Positions 53,471-62,268 of a stretch of DNA of 64,000 nt are shown one piece after another. This DNA comes from Paenibacillus phytohabitans. Lineage in GTDB: Bacteria > Bacillota > Bacilli > Paenibacillales > Paenibacillaceae. Position 1 is the stretch's first letter. Every line of letters begins with the position of its first letter. Both the position numbers and the translations under genes were made by a program. The notes beneath the pieces are model-generated. The model searched no databases. It had not been told where the DNA came from and was given only the letters and a program-made list of their open reading frames with translations. Where the stretch lies: contig NZ_WHOB01000062.1 of the NCBI RefSeq assembly GCF_013141775.1, positions 1-64,000 of the forward strand, written 5' to 3'.

Positions 53471-53576
53471 GGCCGTCTCATCATGAGTAAGCAGAGAGCA
53501 TGCAATGAGCATGCAGTGGGCAAGTTGCGGCAGGAATAGAAAGCGCTTTATAAATTGCCGAGGGGAGCTGGGATAT

Positions 53577-56500
53577 TTGAAGTCTTTGGGTAAGGAAATC
53601 GGCTTGTGCCTGCTGATGCTGATCATGACAGCAGCGCAAACCGGACTTGCGGGAACCAGGCAGAATGTAGCGGAGGCAGCTGACAAGGAGCTGGCACAGA
53701 AGCCTTATATGGGCTGGAGCAGCTTCAGTATGCAGGTGTATGAGCCTTCAGGGAACTGGATATCGGCGGACAGCATCAAGAAGCAGTCGGATGCCATGCA
53801 TGAGAAGCTGCAGTCGCACGGCTATGAGTATATTAATATTGACGCTGGCTGGAACGGAAGTATGGATGAATACGGCAGGCCTATTCCAAGTACTGAGCGT
53901 TACCCGAACGGGTTCCAGGAGGTCATCGACTATGTCCACAACAACGGGCAGAAAATCGGAATCTACCTGATCCCCGGCTTGTCCATCGACGCCTATAATC
54001 AGAATCTTGAAATCTACGGAACTGCCGGTGAATGCCGGATGCAGGACATTGCCGTGCAGCCGCTCAAGATTGTGGATGCCTGGAATGCCTACAGCTACAA
54101 GATCGATTTCAGCAACCCCTGCGCGCAAAAGTATATTGATTCCATCGCCGATATGCTTGGCGAATGGGGGATCGACTTCGTCAAATTTGACAGTGTAACT
54201 CCAGGGTCAGGCATCAACAATCTGAGTCTTGATGCACGCGGCGATGTGGAAGCCTGGTCCAAGGCTTTGGCCCGGCATGACATCTGGTTCGAGCTCTCCT
54301 GGGCGCTCGATCATAATTATGTGGACTTCTGGAAGAAATACGCCAACGGCTGGCGAATTCAGTGGGATGTTGAAGCCTACGACAGCAATGTGGGATTAAC
54401 CCAGTGGGGCAATATCGCCCGGCTATTCCCGGATGCTTCCGTATGGTGGCGGGATGCCGGTCCCGGCGGATGGAATGACTTCGATTCGCTCAATGTCGGA
54501 AACGGGGCAATGGACGGTCTGACCAAGGATGAACGGCAGACAGCCATGACCTTCTGGGCCGTATCTGCGGCGCAGCTCTATATCGGCAACGACATGACCC
54601 GGCTTGACGACTATGGCCTGCAGCTGCTGACGAATGACGAGGTCATTGCCGTCAACCAGTCCGGGCGTCCTGCTCATCCGGTGTCGATGGATACGAAGCA
54701 GCAGGTCTGGTATGCGAATAACGGCGACGGCACCTACAATGTGGCCTTGTTCAATCTCGGCAGCCGCAGTGCAGCAGTGGAGGTGAAGTGGAGCGATATC
54801 GGACTCGAAGGCCCGGCTTCTGTCCGCGATCTGTGGAGCCACACGGAGCTTGGAACCTTCGGGGACGGTTACAATGCAGGAGCGCTTGAACCGCATGCTT
54901 CGCGGATGTTCAAGGTGACAGCCAAGGAGGGCACCTCGATTGTTAATGATGATGATACCGGGCTGCGCTATACCGGCTCCTGGCAGCGTAACGGCGGGAA
55001 AGAGCAGGTTCCCGGCAGCCAGGATATGAATATCAGCATCACTGATACATCTCCGGCTCCGGGTGAGGGAGATCCGGGGGACGGCGGGCAGCAGGGCGGC
55101 GGCGGAACAGACCCGGGTGATCCGGGGACTGGCGGGGGAACTTCGGTTACCCGTTCAGTCTATGTCAACGACAGCAATCCGGCTATTTCCTACAGCGGCT
55201 CCTGGTCAGCCTCGACCGGCAGATCTGCCGGAGACCACAGGGCAGATGTGCACTATACGGAGCAGAACGGTGACTATTTCCAGTATACCTTCAGCGGTAC
55301 GGGAATTGAGCTGCTGACGGAGAAGGACCCCGCACAAGGCGATATGCTGGTGTATCTGGACGATGCCGTAAGTCCGGACCGGGTGAGCACGTATACGTCC
55401 GGGGATAAGGAAGCCCAGCAGATCGTATATAGCGCTTCGGGGCTGGCGGAAGGTGAGCATACTCTGAAGGTGGTCAAGGACTCCGGCCAATATATGCTGC
55501 TTGATGCGCTGCGGATTACGGCAGGCCAGCTGATTAATCCGCAGGCAGGCAGCTTCGACAAGGCGCCCGGCAGCCAGGCGGATCTGGAGCTTGCACTGGC
55601 AGCCGGCAGCGACTCGCTGCTGGCAATCACGAATAATGGCGTTGCCCTGCTGCCGGGCGCCGATTACACTGCTGACGGCAGCACAGTCATCCTGAAAAAG
55701 GAGTATCTGTTCAACCAGCCATCCGGCCTTACGGAGCTGGCGCTTAGCTTCGACGGTGGAAGCAGTGAGCTGTGCACTGTCCAGATAACAGGCTCCTCTA
55801 CAGTGCGCTACGAACAGATCAACAATGATGATCCCGGAATTACCTATAATGGCTCCTGGTCGCGCAGTACAGGAAGAAACATGGGAGACTACAAGGATGA
55901 TGTGCAGTACACCGAGCTGAACGGTGATTCCTTCGAGTACGCCTTCAACGGGACAGGGATCAGTCTGTATACCGAAGTAGACAGCTCGCAGGGGGATATG
56001 GATATCTATGTCGATGGAGAATTCAAAGAAACCGTAAGCGCGTACCGCAACGGGCGGCTGGCCCAGCAGAATCTGTACAGCATTTCCGGTCTTCCGGAAG
56101 GCATTCATACTTTGCGGGCAGTGAAGAAGTCAGGCCGGTTCATGCTGCTGGATATGCTGAAGGTGGAGATTCCCGATCTCGTTAATCCTGTGGAGGCTGT
56201 CTTCGACAAGGCAGCTGCGGCTCAGGCCGATATAGACGTGACGCTGCTCCGGCAGCCGGGACTGTTCGGCGGCATCCGCCAAGGGTCTTACACGTTGGTA
56301 GAGGATACGGATTATACGCTCTCCGGCAGTACAGTTACGCTCGCGAAGTCCTATCTGGCCGCTCAGCCGGCTGGAACACTTACGCTGACCTTTGAATTCA
56401 GCGGTGATTATCAGAATGATGTGCATTACACGGAGAGTGATGGTGATTATGTCGAATATGTCTTCAAGGGTAGCGGGATTTCGCTCGTAGGGCCGACGGG

Positions 56501-57527
56501 CCCGGAAATGGGCGACATTGAGCTGTACGTGGACGGCGAACTGCGGCAGACAGCCAGCGCCTATAGCGCGAACCGGCAGATTCTGCAGAGTATTGCCGTG
56601 ATTACAGGACTTGAGGCAGGCCCGCATGTGCTGAAGGCTGTGAAGAAGTCAGGCGGTCTTATGCTGGCCGATCAGTTAAGAATCACCTTGCCGGCTGCTG
56701 ACGAGGGTCCGGGTGAAGAGCCGACGGCAACACCGGCTCCAAGTGCAACACCGGAACCTGCTGCAACGCCGGAAGCTACAGCCACACCACAGCCCGGAGC
56801 CACGGCGCAAACCGGAGGTAATCCGGCTCCGGCTGCAACCGCTTCGCCTGCAGTAACTGTAGCGCCATCGCCGACATCTGCGCCGGTTCCATCTTCTACG
56901 CCGGGCATTGCAGAGGAACATCATTCCGCATATGCCAAAGGATATCCGGACGGCTTATTTAAGCCGAATCAGAAGATTACCCGCGCCGAGATGGCATCGC
57001 TGCTGTTCGCAGCCATCACACCAGAGGCCGGCGGATCAGCGGCATCGTTCAGCGATGTAAGCGCAGATTACTGGGCAGCAGCGGCGATATCCGCTGTGGC
57101 CGAAGCCGGGATGATGACCGGTTACAGCGATGGCAGCTTCAAACCGGCGCAGCTGATTACCCGTGCAGAGATGGCGAGTCTGGCAGCCGTACTGATACCG
57201 GCAGACACGGCAGACACGGCGGCAGGCCGCGGATTCCCGGATATTGCCGGGCACTGGGCAGAGGCAGCCATCCTGAAGGCGCAGGTTGCCGGAATACTGA
57301 GCGGCTACAGCGACGGTAGCTTCAAGCCCGGCAATCCTTTAACCCGGGCAGAGGCGGTTACGGTGATTAACAGACTTATCAGCAGAGGACCATTGCGCGG
57401 GATGGCAGTTCCCCCGTGGCGGGATGTTCCGCTTACCCACTGGGCTTATGCGGACATCATGGAGGCTTCGGTGAATCATGCCTGGAAGCCTGCAGACGGA
57501 GGCGGTGAGCAGTTCAGCGGCTCCTGA
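53577..57527 (+). CDS. Secreted multimodular GH27 alpha-galactosidase with S-layer homology domains
   Basis: A 1316-residue surface protein. A signal peptide (LCLLMLIMTAAQTGLAG) is followed by a GH27 barrel starting KPYMGWSSFSM. The nucleophile is Asp205 in VKFDSV and the likely acid/base Asp264 in QWDVEAY. Then come carbohydrate-binding-like modules beginning VNDxDPGIxYxGSW, at about residues 545 and 765, alternating with CBM_X2-type modules (about 655 and 870). A Pro/Thr-rich linker and three SLH repeats (from about 1115) follow. The third binding module lacks its first strands, and a stub of another (VNDDDTGLRYTGSW) remains after the barrel. TTG 53577 follows GGGGAG. GH27 also includes isomaltodextranases and beta-L-arabinopyranosidases. 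Confidence 0.86.
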   Translation: MKSLGKEIGLCLLMLIMTAAQTGLAGTRQNVAEAADKELAQKPYMGWSSFSMQVYEPSGNWISADSIKKQSDAMHEKLQSHGYEYINIDAGWNGSMDEYGRPIPSTERYPNGFQEVIDYVHNNGQKIGIYLIPGLSIDAYNQNLEIYGTAGECRMQDIAVQPLKIVDAWNAYSYKIDFSNPCAQKYIDSIADMLGEWGIDFVKFDSVTPGSGINNLSLDARGDVEAWSKALARHDIWFELSWALDHNYVDFWKKYANGWRIQWDVEAYDSNVGLTQWGNIARLFPDASVWWRDAGPGGWNDFDSLNVGNGAMDGLTKDERQTAMTFWAVSAAQLYIGNDMTRLDDYGLQLLTNDEVIAVNQSGRPAHPVSMDTKQQVWYANNGDGTYNVALFNLGSRSAAVEVKWSDIGLEGPASVRDLWSHTELGTFGDGYNAGALEPHASRMFKVTAKEGTSIVNDDDTGLRYTGSWQRNGGKEQVPGSQDMNISITDTSPAPGEGDPGDGGQQGGGGTDPGDPGTGGGTSVTRSVYVNDSNPAISYSGSWSASTGRSAGDHRADVHYTEQNGDYFQYTFSGTGIELLTEKDPAQGDMLVYLDDAVSPDRVSTYTSGDKEAQQIVYSASGLAEGEHTLKVVKDSGQYMLLDALRITAGQLINPQAGSFDKAPGSQADLELALAAGSDSLLAITNNGVALLPGADYTADGSTVILKKEYLFNQPSGLTELALSFDGGSSELCTVQITGSSTVRYEQINNDDPGITYNGSWSRSTGRNMGDYKDDVQYTELNGDSFEYAFNGTGISLYTEVDSSQGDMDIYVDGEFKETVSAYRNGRLAQQNLYSISGLPEGIHTLRAVKKSGRFMLLDMLKVEIPDLVNPVEAVFDKAAAAQADIDVTLLRQPGLFGGIRQGSYTLVEDTDYTLSGSTVTLAKSYLAAQPAGTLTLTFEFSGDYQNDVHYTESDGDYVEYVFKGSGISLVGPTGPEMGDIELYVDGELRQTASAYSANRQILQSIAVITGLEAGPHVLKAVKKSGGLMLADQLRITLPAADEGPGEEPTATPAPSATPEPAATPEATATPQPGATAQTGGNPAPAATASPAVTVAPSPTSAPVPSSTPGIAEEHHSAYAKGYPDGLFKPNQKITRAEMASLLFAAITPEAGGSAASFSDVSADYWAAAAISAVAEAGMMTGYSDGSFKPAQLITRAEMASLAAVLIPADTADTAAGRGFPDIAGHWAEAAILKAQVAGILSGYSDGSFKPGNPLTRAEAVTVINRLISRGPLRGMAVPPWRDVPLTHWAYADIMEASVNHAWKPADGGGEQFSGS

Positions 57528-57572
57528 TTCCTGGATTTCTAACATCTGACTAATGTTAATCATCCGCTTGCA

Positions 57573-57606
57573 CTGCCGCTCGCGCGAATCTCGCGCCGGG
57601 CGGCAG
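57573..57606 (+). other. GC-rich hairpin after GH27
   Basis: CTGCCGCTCGCGCGA pairs imperfectly with TCGCGCCGGGCGGCAG around ATC. No T tract follows, so it is not itself a terminator; it may stabilise the 3' end. Confidence 0.5.
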
Positions 57607-57632
57607 TTGTCTGCAGCGAGATCGGAATTACT

Positions 57633-57676
57633 AATAAAAAGCAGTGATGCCGGCCTGCATCGCTGCTTTTTATTAA
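57633..57676 (+). terminator. Terminator of the GH27 gene
   Basis: AATAAAAAGCAGTGATGC (57633-57650) pairs with GCATCGCTGCTTTTTATT (57657-57674), one mismatch, with A and T tracts on either side. Confidence 0.88.
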
Positions 57677-57750
57677 ATTCCCGATGGCCGCCGCGCGGAG
57701 GCGCAGGACAAAAGCTTGACTGGGCGGCAAATTGTTTTAAGCTAATACTA

Positions 57751-57764
57751 TGATAGCGCTACCA
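57751..57764. promoter_or_regulatory. Candidate cre site before the membrane AraC gene
   Basis: TGATAGCGCTACCA matches the cre pattern and sits about 20 bp before the start codon, where CcpA binding would block transcription. Confidence 0.5.
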
Positions 57765-57784
57765 ATAGAGGGGAGAATCTTACC

Positions 57785-60076
57785 ATGCCCAAGTACTCCA
57801 AGGTGTTCCGCAGATTTCTGATCTCCTATCTGGTCATCTTAATTATTCCCAGCATTGGGGGCTATATGTCGTACCACACCTCAATCTCTGTAACCCAGTC
57901 CATTTCGATTGAGAACAGCGTGACCCAGCTGGAGAAAAGCCAGGAGATTCTGGAGCGCCGCATGGCTGAGGTTGAAGGGCTTACCCGGCAGCTGGCCATT
58001 AATCAGGAACTGAATGTTCTGATGAATGAACAAGGCCGTGAAACGAATGTGTTCGGGATCTGGAGAGCCATGCGCAATGTCCTGACCTTCGGACAGACGA
58101 ATGATTTTTTGCAGGACTATTATATTTATCTGGCCAATTATGATCTGGTGCTCACTGCCGGCTCCTCCTACCGCCCGGATCATTATTACGAGATCTATCA
58201 CTACAAGGATCTCCCGCTGGAGGAGTGGAAAAAGGAGATTCTGGACCGTACGCACCGGAGTGAGATTAAGCCGCTTAGCGCTTTTGTGAGTAAAGGTACA
58301 CCTACCTCGGTAATCACCTACATGCAGTCGCTGCCGCTGGATAGCTTCAATAATTCTTCGCCGGCTGTCGTGGTGGTTAATATTGACGAGAAGATTATCG
58401 CCAGTCTGCTGTCCGGGCTGACCGAGCGTGATGGCGGCTGGGTGCATATCAGCGATGCGGACGGCAATACCATAGTGCTGCAGGGGCAAAATGATGGTTA
58501 CGTGGATAAGCTGGCTGCTGATCCTTTTTTTGACGCGGATAAGGTAAGCCAGTTCTACAGGGATGATCTCGTGATCACGACCCGCTCCGGCACGAACGGC
58601 TGGGTGTACCAGGCGGGGATTCCCCGCAGTGTGTTGATGGAGAATGCCAATAAAATTAAGCATATGACCTGGCTGATTACGGCCGGCGCCCTGTTCCTCG
58701 GTCTGCTGGCCGGGCTTGTGCTTGCCTACAGAAACAGTATGCCGATTAACCGTCTGCTGGCCGTGATGAAGGAGCAGTTCGGCAAGGAGGACAGTCCGGA
58801 GCGCAATGAATTCGACTTCCTGAGCGGGAATATCGCCGACATGATTACGAAGAACAAGCTGCTGGAGACTGAGCTGAACCGTCAGCTGCCGCTGGTCCGG
58901 GATGCTTTCCTCAAACGGCTGATCGCCGGGGAATTCGAATCCAGGGAGGAGATTGTCTCGGCAGCCGAGCAGGCGGATATCGGACTGGGTGAAGGAACCG
59001 GGTATGCGGGAATTCTGCAGATCAAAGGGTATTCCGGTATGGACAGTGTTGAAATCCTGAATGAGCTGAATGCGGCCCGGCTTCTGCTGAAGCAGACGTT
59101 TGCCGAGCTGGCGGGTCCGCTCCCGATGACAGATATGGGCTCTGACAAAATAGTCATTTTGTTCTTCTCCAGCCCGGCTGACGGTGGCCCGGCGGGCAAG
59201 GAAGATGGGATGGAACGCCTGATGGATCAGGGGGTTCAGCGGGTGTTTGAGGAATACCGCATTTCGGTGCAGGGCGGCTTCGGGGAGTATTTCTCGTCGG
59301 TTACTGAGGTTAGCCAGTCCTTCGAGCAGGCCAGACAGGCGCTGGAATATGCCGTATATACGAACCGTAAAGGAGTCATGCGCCATCAGGAGGTGCAGAT
59401 TGAGAATACGACCTACTATTATCCTCTGGAGACGGAGCAGCGGCTGATCAGTACGATCCGCGCCGGCGAGCTGGCCGAGGCGGAGCGGATTATGGAGGCC
59501 ACTTTTGCACAGAATCTGGGGCCCCGCGAGCTGTCGATGGAAATGAAGCATCAGCTGATCGGGGAGATGAAGGGCACCTTCCTCAAGCTGCTGGATCAAA
59601 AAATATTCATGGAGTCCCCCCTGGGGGAGAGCGTCAAACGGCAGATTATCGACATTGACACCTCGGCGCCGCTGGAGAGAATCCAGACGGAATTCCTTGA
59701 GCTGACCGGAGAGCTATGCGGATTCATCACCAACAAAAAGAAGGATGCGCACACCCAGATCATCAAGCAGATGTACCAGTATACCGCAGAAATGTACGCC
59801 GATACCGAGCTCACCCTGTACCGCGTCGCCGAGCATGTGGAGCGGCCCGAGAAATATATCTCGCAGCTGTTCAAGGAAGTGACGGGGGTCAATTATTCGG
59901 ATCACCTGATTAAGGTGCGGATGGATGAGGCGGCAGTCCTGCTGAGAGAGAGCCGGTACACGGTGGATGAGATCGCGGCCAGAGTCGGCTACAACAGCTC
60001 ACATTCTTTCCGGCGGGCGTTCAAGCGGCTGACGGGCATTTCGCCGAGCACCTACCGACAATCGCATGGCGAATAG
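57785..60076 (+). CDS. Membrane-anchored AraC family regulator with extracytoplasmic sensor
   Basis: A 763-residue one-component regulator. Helix 1 is at about 12-30 and helix 2 at about 295-317 (WLITAGALFLGLLAGLVLAY), with a Cache-like sensor between them. A HAMP-like segment and a 300-residue cytoplasmic linker lead to the AraC helix-turn-helix (ELTLYRVAEHVERPEKYISQLFKEVTG and YTVDEIAARVGYNSSHSFRRAFKRLTGISP). It has no kinase domain, so it reads an external signal and binds DNA itself. ATG 57785 follows AGAGGGGAGAATC. It probably controls the importer at 61201 and perhaps the GH27 gene. Confidence 0.87.
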   Translation: MPKYSKVFRRFLISYLVILIIPSIGGYMSYHTSISVTQSISIENSVTQLEKSQEILERRMAEVEGLTRQLAINQELNVLMNEQGRETNVFGIWRAMRNVLTFGQTNDFLQDYYIYLANYDLVLTAGSSYRPDHYYEIYHYKDLPLEEWKKEILDRTHRSEIKPLSAFVSKGTPTSVITYMQSLPLDSFNNSSPAVVVVNIDEKIIASLLSGLTERDGGWVHISDADGNTIVLQGQNDGYVDKLAADPFFDADKVSQFYRDDLVITTRSGTNGWVYQAGIPRSVLMENANKIKHMTWLITAGALFLGLLAGLVLAYRNSMPINRLLAVMKEQFGKEDSPERNEFDFLSGNIADMITKNKLLETELNRQLPLVRDAFLKRLIAGEFESREEIVSAAEQADIGLGEGTGYAGILQIKGYSGMDSVEILNELNAARLLLKQTFAELAGPLPMTDMGSDKIVILFFSSPADGGPAGKEDGMERLMDQGVQRVFEEYRISVQGGFGEYFSSVTEVSQSFEQARQALEYAVYTNRKGVMRHQEVQIENTTYYYPLETEQRLISTIRAGELAEAERIMEATFAQNLGPRELSMEMKHQLIGEMKGTFLKLLDQKIFMESPLGESVKRQIIDIDTSAPLERIQTEFLELTGELCGFITNKKKDAHTQIIKQMYQYTAEMYADTELTLYRVAEHVERPEKYISQLFKEVTGVNYSDHLIKVRMDEAAVLLRESRYTVDEIAARVGYNSSHSFRRAFKRLTGISPSTYRQSHGE

Positions 60077-60091
60077 TATTGATTTCACATG

Positions 60092-60140
60092 CTTAAGCGG
60101 CTGCAGCTGTCCATGGTCCGGACGCGCGGCCGTTTTTTAT
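60092..60140 (+). terminator. Possible terminator of the membrane AraC gene
   Basis: CGGCTGCAGCTGTCC pairs imperfectly with GGACGCGCGGCCG and is followed by TTTTTTATT. Confidence 0.5.
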
Positions 60141-60254
60141 TGTCTGGTAAAGTACAACGTTTAGAAAAGAACACCATTAGGAAAAGAACACCATTCAGAT
60201 AACTGTTGATAAAACAAATTTTCTCATTTTAAATTAGTACCAAGTTGAGTTAGC

Positions 60255-60850
60255 CGGAAATAGCAGCTGCCTTTAACTGCGCCGGAAGTGAGCGGGAAGG
60301 CAGGGTGAGAGGGATAAATCCCCTTAAATGTACCGGAAGTGAGCGGGAAGGCAGAAAGAGAGGGATAAATCCCCTTAAATGCGCCGGAAAGTGGGCGAGA
60401 TGGGAGAAAGAGAGGGATAAATCCCTTTAAATGTGCCGGAAAGTGGGCGAGATGGGAGAAAGAGAGGGATAAATTCCTTTAAATGTGCCGGAAAGTGGGC
60501 GGGACGAGGAAATGAGGGGCAGAAGTGCCCCTGAATCCGCCAAAAGTGGGCGGGATGAGGAAATGAGGGGCAGAAGTGCCCCTGAATCCGCCAAAAGTGA
60601 TCGGGATGAGGAAATGAGGGGCAGAAGTGCCCCTGAATCCGCCAAAAGTGATCGGGACGAGGAAATGAGGGGCAGAAGTGCCCCTGATTCCGCCAAAAGT
60701 GGGCGAGATGAGGAAATGAGGGGCAGAAGTGCCCCTGATTCCGCCAGAAGTGGGCGGGACGAGGAAATGAGGGGCAGAAGTGCCCCTGATTCCGCCAAAA
60801 GTGGGCGGGACGAGGAAATGAGGGGCAGAAATGCCCCTGATTTGGACAAG
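60255..60850 (+). repeat. 51-52-bp minisatellite with a hairpin in each unit, array 2
   Basis: About 12 units. The first five have GAGGGATAAATCCC-TTAAATG-GCCGG; the last seven have GAGGGGCAGAAGTGCCCC-TGAATCC-GCC, at 51-bp steps (GCCCC near 60528, 60579, 60630 and so on). The seven-unit part reads GRDEEMRGRSAPESAKS per unit, homologous to the 26960-27390 array. Third positions do not vary more than others, so coding is not supported. Confidence 0.9.
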
Positions 60851-60885
60851 GTATAAGCGGGATGCGGGATGTAAGCGTATGCAAT

Positions 60886-60990
60886 GGACCCCGGAATCCG
60901 GGTGAACTGTACGCAAAATACGGAAATGTACCTGTTCAAGACCCGGCGCAGCACCTTATGATCGAGTCGTGGAGAAAGCGCTATCACACA
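60886..60990 (+). promoter_or_regulatory. Conserved regulatory leader, copy 2, with cre-like site
   Basis: It resembles 53368-53470: TGTAC boxes at 60908 and 60927, TATGATCGAGTCGT, and GAGAAAGCGCTATCACA (AGCGCT at 60977-60982). It lies upstream of the importer operon. Confidence 0.55.
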
Positions 60991-61012
60991 ATTTAGCCAG
61001 TCAAACCTAAAC

Positions 61013-61150
61013 ACCTGCTTCCGCAGCAAGTTCTGCTTGAAGCAATCCAAGTGAAGCAACTTAGCACAACCAAGTACCTGCTTCCGCAGCAAGTTCTGCT
61101 TGAAGCAATCCAAGTGAAGCAACTTAGCACAACCAAACACCTGCTTCCGC
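61013..61150 (+). repeat. 63-bp tandem repeat in the leader of the importer operon
   Basis: ACCTGCTTCCGCAGCAAGTT recurs at 61013, 61076 and 61139, exactly 63 bp apart, with two nearly perfect full units and a partial third. Each contains short inverted motifs (AAGTTCTGCTTGAAGCAA; AAGTGAAGCAACTT). Confidence 0.85.
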
Positions 61151-61200
61151 AGCAAGTTTTACGCAAAATGAACTAACGAAGCAACACGGAAACCAATCGC

Positions 61201-62253
61201 ATGCTTCCGAAAAGATTTTTGCACGAGGTACAATCATGGGCACAAACCAACGCAATAAACGCTGGCACAACTTTAGGGGGGATTAATCTGGAGAAAAATC
61301 TGATATTAAACAACAAGCCGGCGCCCCGGAGGAAAGGCCAGAGCTGGCTCTCGAACGCCGGAAAAAGCATGCTGAAGCACTGGCAGCTCCATCTGCTGGT
61401 CATTCCGCCTTTGCTGTTTTTTCTGATCTTCAAGTATTATCCGATGGCGAATGCGGTTCTGGCGTTCAAGGATTATAACGTGATCAAAGGCATATGGGGC
61501 AGTCCATGGGTAGGCTTCAGGAACTTTGAACTCTTTTTCGAGAATCCGATGTTCTGGACGCTGGTGAAGAATACCATTCTGCTGAGCGGCTTCCTGCTGC
61601 TGGCGGGGTTCCCGATTCCCATCCTGCTGGCACTGATGATCAACGAAATCCGCGGCGGACGGTTCAAACGGTTTGTCCAGCTGGTCTCCTTCGCACCTTA
61701 TTTTATCTCGACGGTGGTCATGGTATCGATTATTATGCTGTTTCTCGCTCCGCGCCTCGGCTTCGCCAATATTGCCCTGAATTTCTTCGGGCTGGAGTCG
61801 GTGAATTTCCTCGGGGAGCCTGGCATGTTCCGCTCGATTTATGTCTGGTCCGATATTTGGCAGACCGCAGGCTATAGCGCCGTCATCTATCTGGCCGCCC
61901 TGGCCGGCATTGACCCTACGCTGTACGAGGCCGCCAAGGTGGACGGAGCTTCAAGGTTCCAGAAAATCCGCCACATCGACCTTCCGGGCATCGTCCCGAC
62001 AATCGTGATTATCCTTATTCTAAATGTAGGCAATGTGATGGCGATCGGTTTCGAAAAGGTCTATCTGCTGCAGAATCCGCTGAATATCGTCAATTCCGAG
62101 ATCATCGCTACTTATGTGTACCGGATCGGCCTGCTGAATGCCAATTACAGCTTCGCCACCGCAGTCGGTTTATTCAATTCCCTGATTAATCTGGTCCTGC
62201 TGCTTACGGTTAACGGCTTGGCCAAACGAATCACGAACAACAGCATCTGGTAG
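61201..62253 (+). CDS. Oligosaccharide ABC transporter permease (LplB/YteP-like)
   Basis: A permease of up to 350 residues. The usual core starts with HWQLHLLVIPPLLFFLIFKYYPM, and the EAA loop, LYEAAKVDGASRFQKIRHIDLPG, lies near residues 242-264. It ends RITNNSIW as in the class. The start is uncertain. ATG 61201 has a poor ribosome binding site; AGGGGGGATT at 61275-61284 is followed by an in-frame CTG at 61288 (EKNLILNNKPAPRRK), which could be the true start and gives 321 residues, the normal length. First gene of an importer with 62269 and 63270. Confidence 0.82.
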   Translation: MLPKRFLHEVQSWAQTNAINAGTTLGGINLEKNLILNNKPAPRRKGQSWLSNAGKSMLKHWQLHLLVIPPLLFFLIFKYYPMANAVLAFKDYNVIKGIWGSPWVGFRNFELFFENPMFWTLVKNTILLSGFLLLAGFPIPILLALMINEIRGGRFKRFVQLVSFAPYFISTVVMVSIIMLFLAPRLGFANIALNFFGLESVNFLGEPGMFRSIYVWSDIWQTAGYSAVIYLAALAGIDPTLYEAAKVDGASRFQKIRHIDLPGIVPTIVIILILNVGNVMAIGFEKVYLLQNPLNIVNSEIIATYVYRIGLLNANYSFATAVGLFNSLINLVLLLTVNGLAKRITNNSIW

Positions 62254-62268
62254 GAAAGGAGTGCTCGT

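Noticed and set aside
53505..53576. Upstream ATG extension of the GH27 protein
   Set aside because: It would place 24 polar residues before the signal peptide and span the cre-like site; TTG 53577 has a ribosome binding site.
57881..59599. 572-codon minus-strand frame
   Set aside because: Antisense shadow of the membrane AraC gene; His/Gln-rich as expected from reverse reading.
60485..60856. Open frames on both strands of the second 51-bp array
   Set aside because: Repeat-derived, three overlapping frames at once, no start signals.
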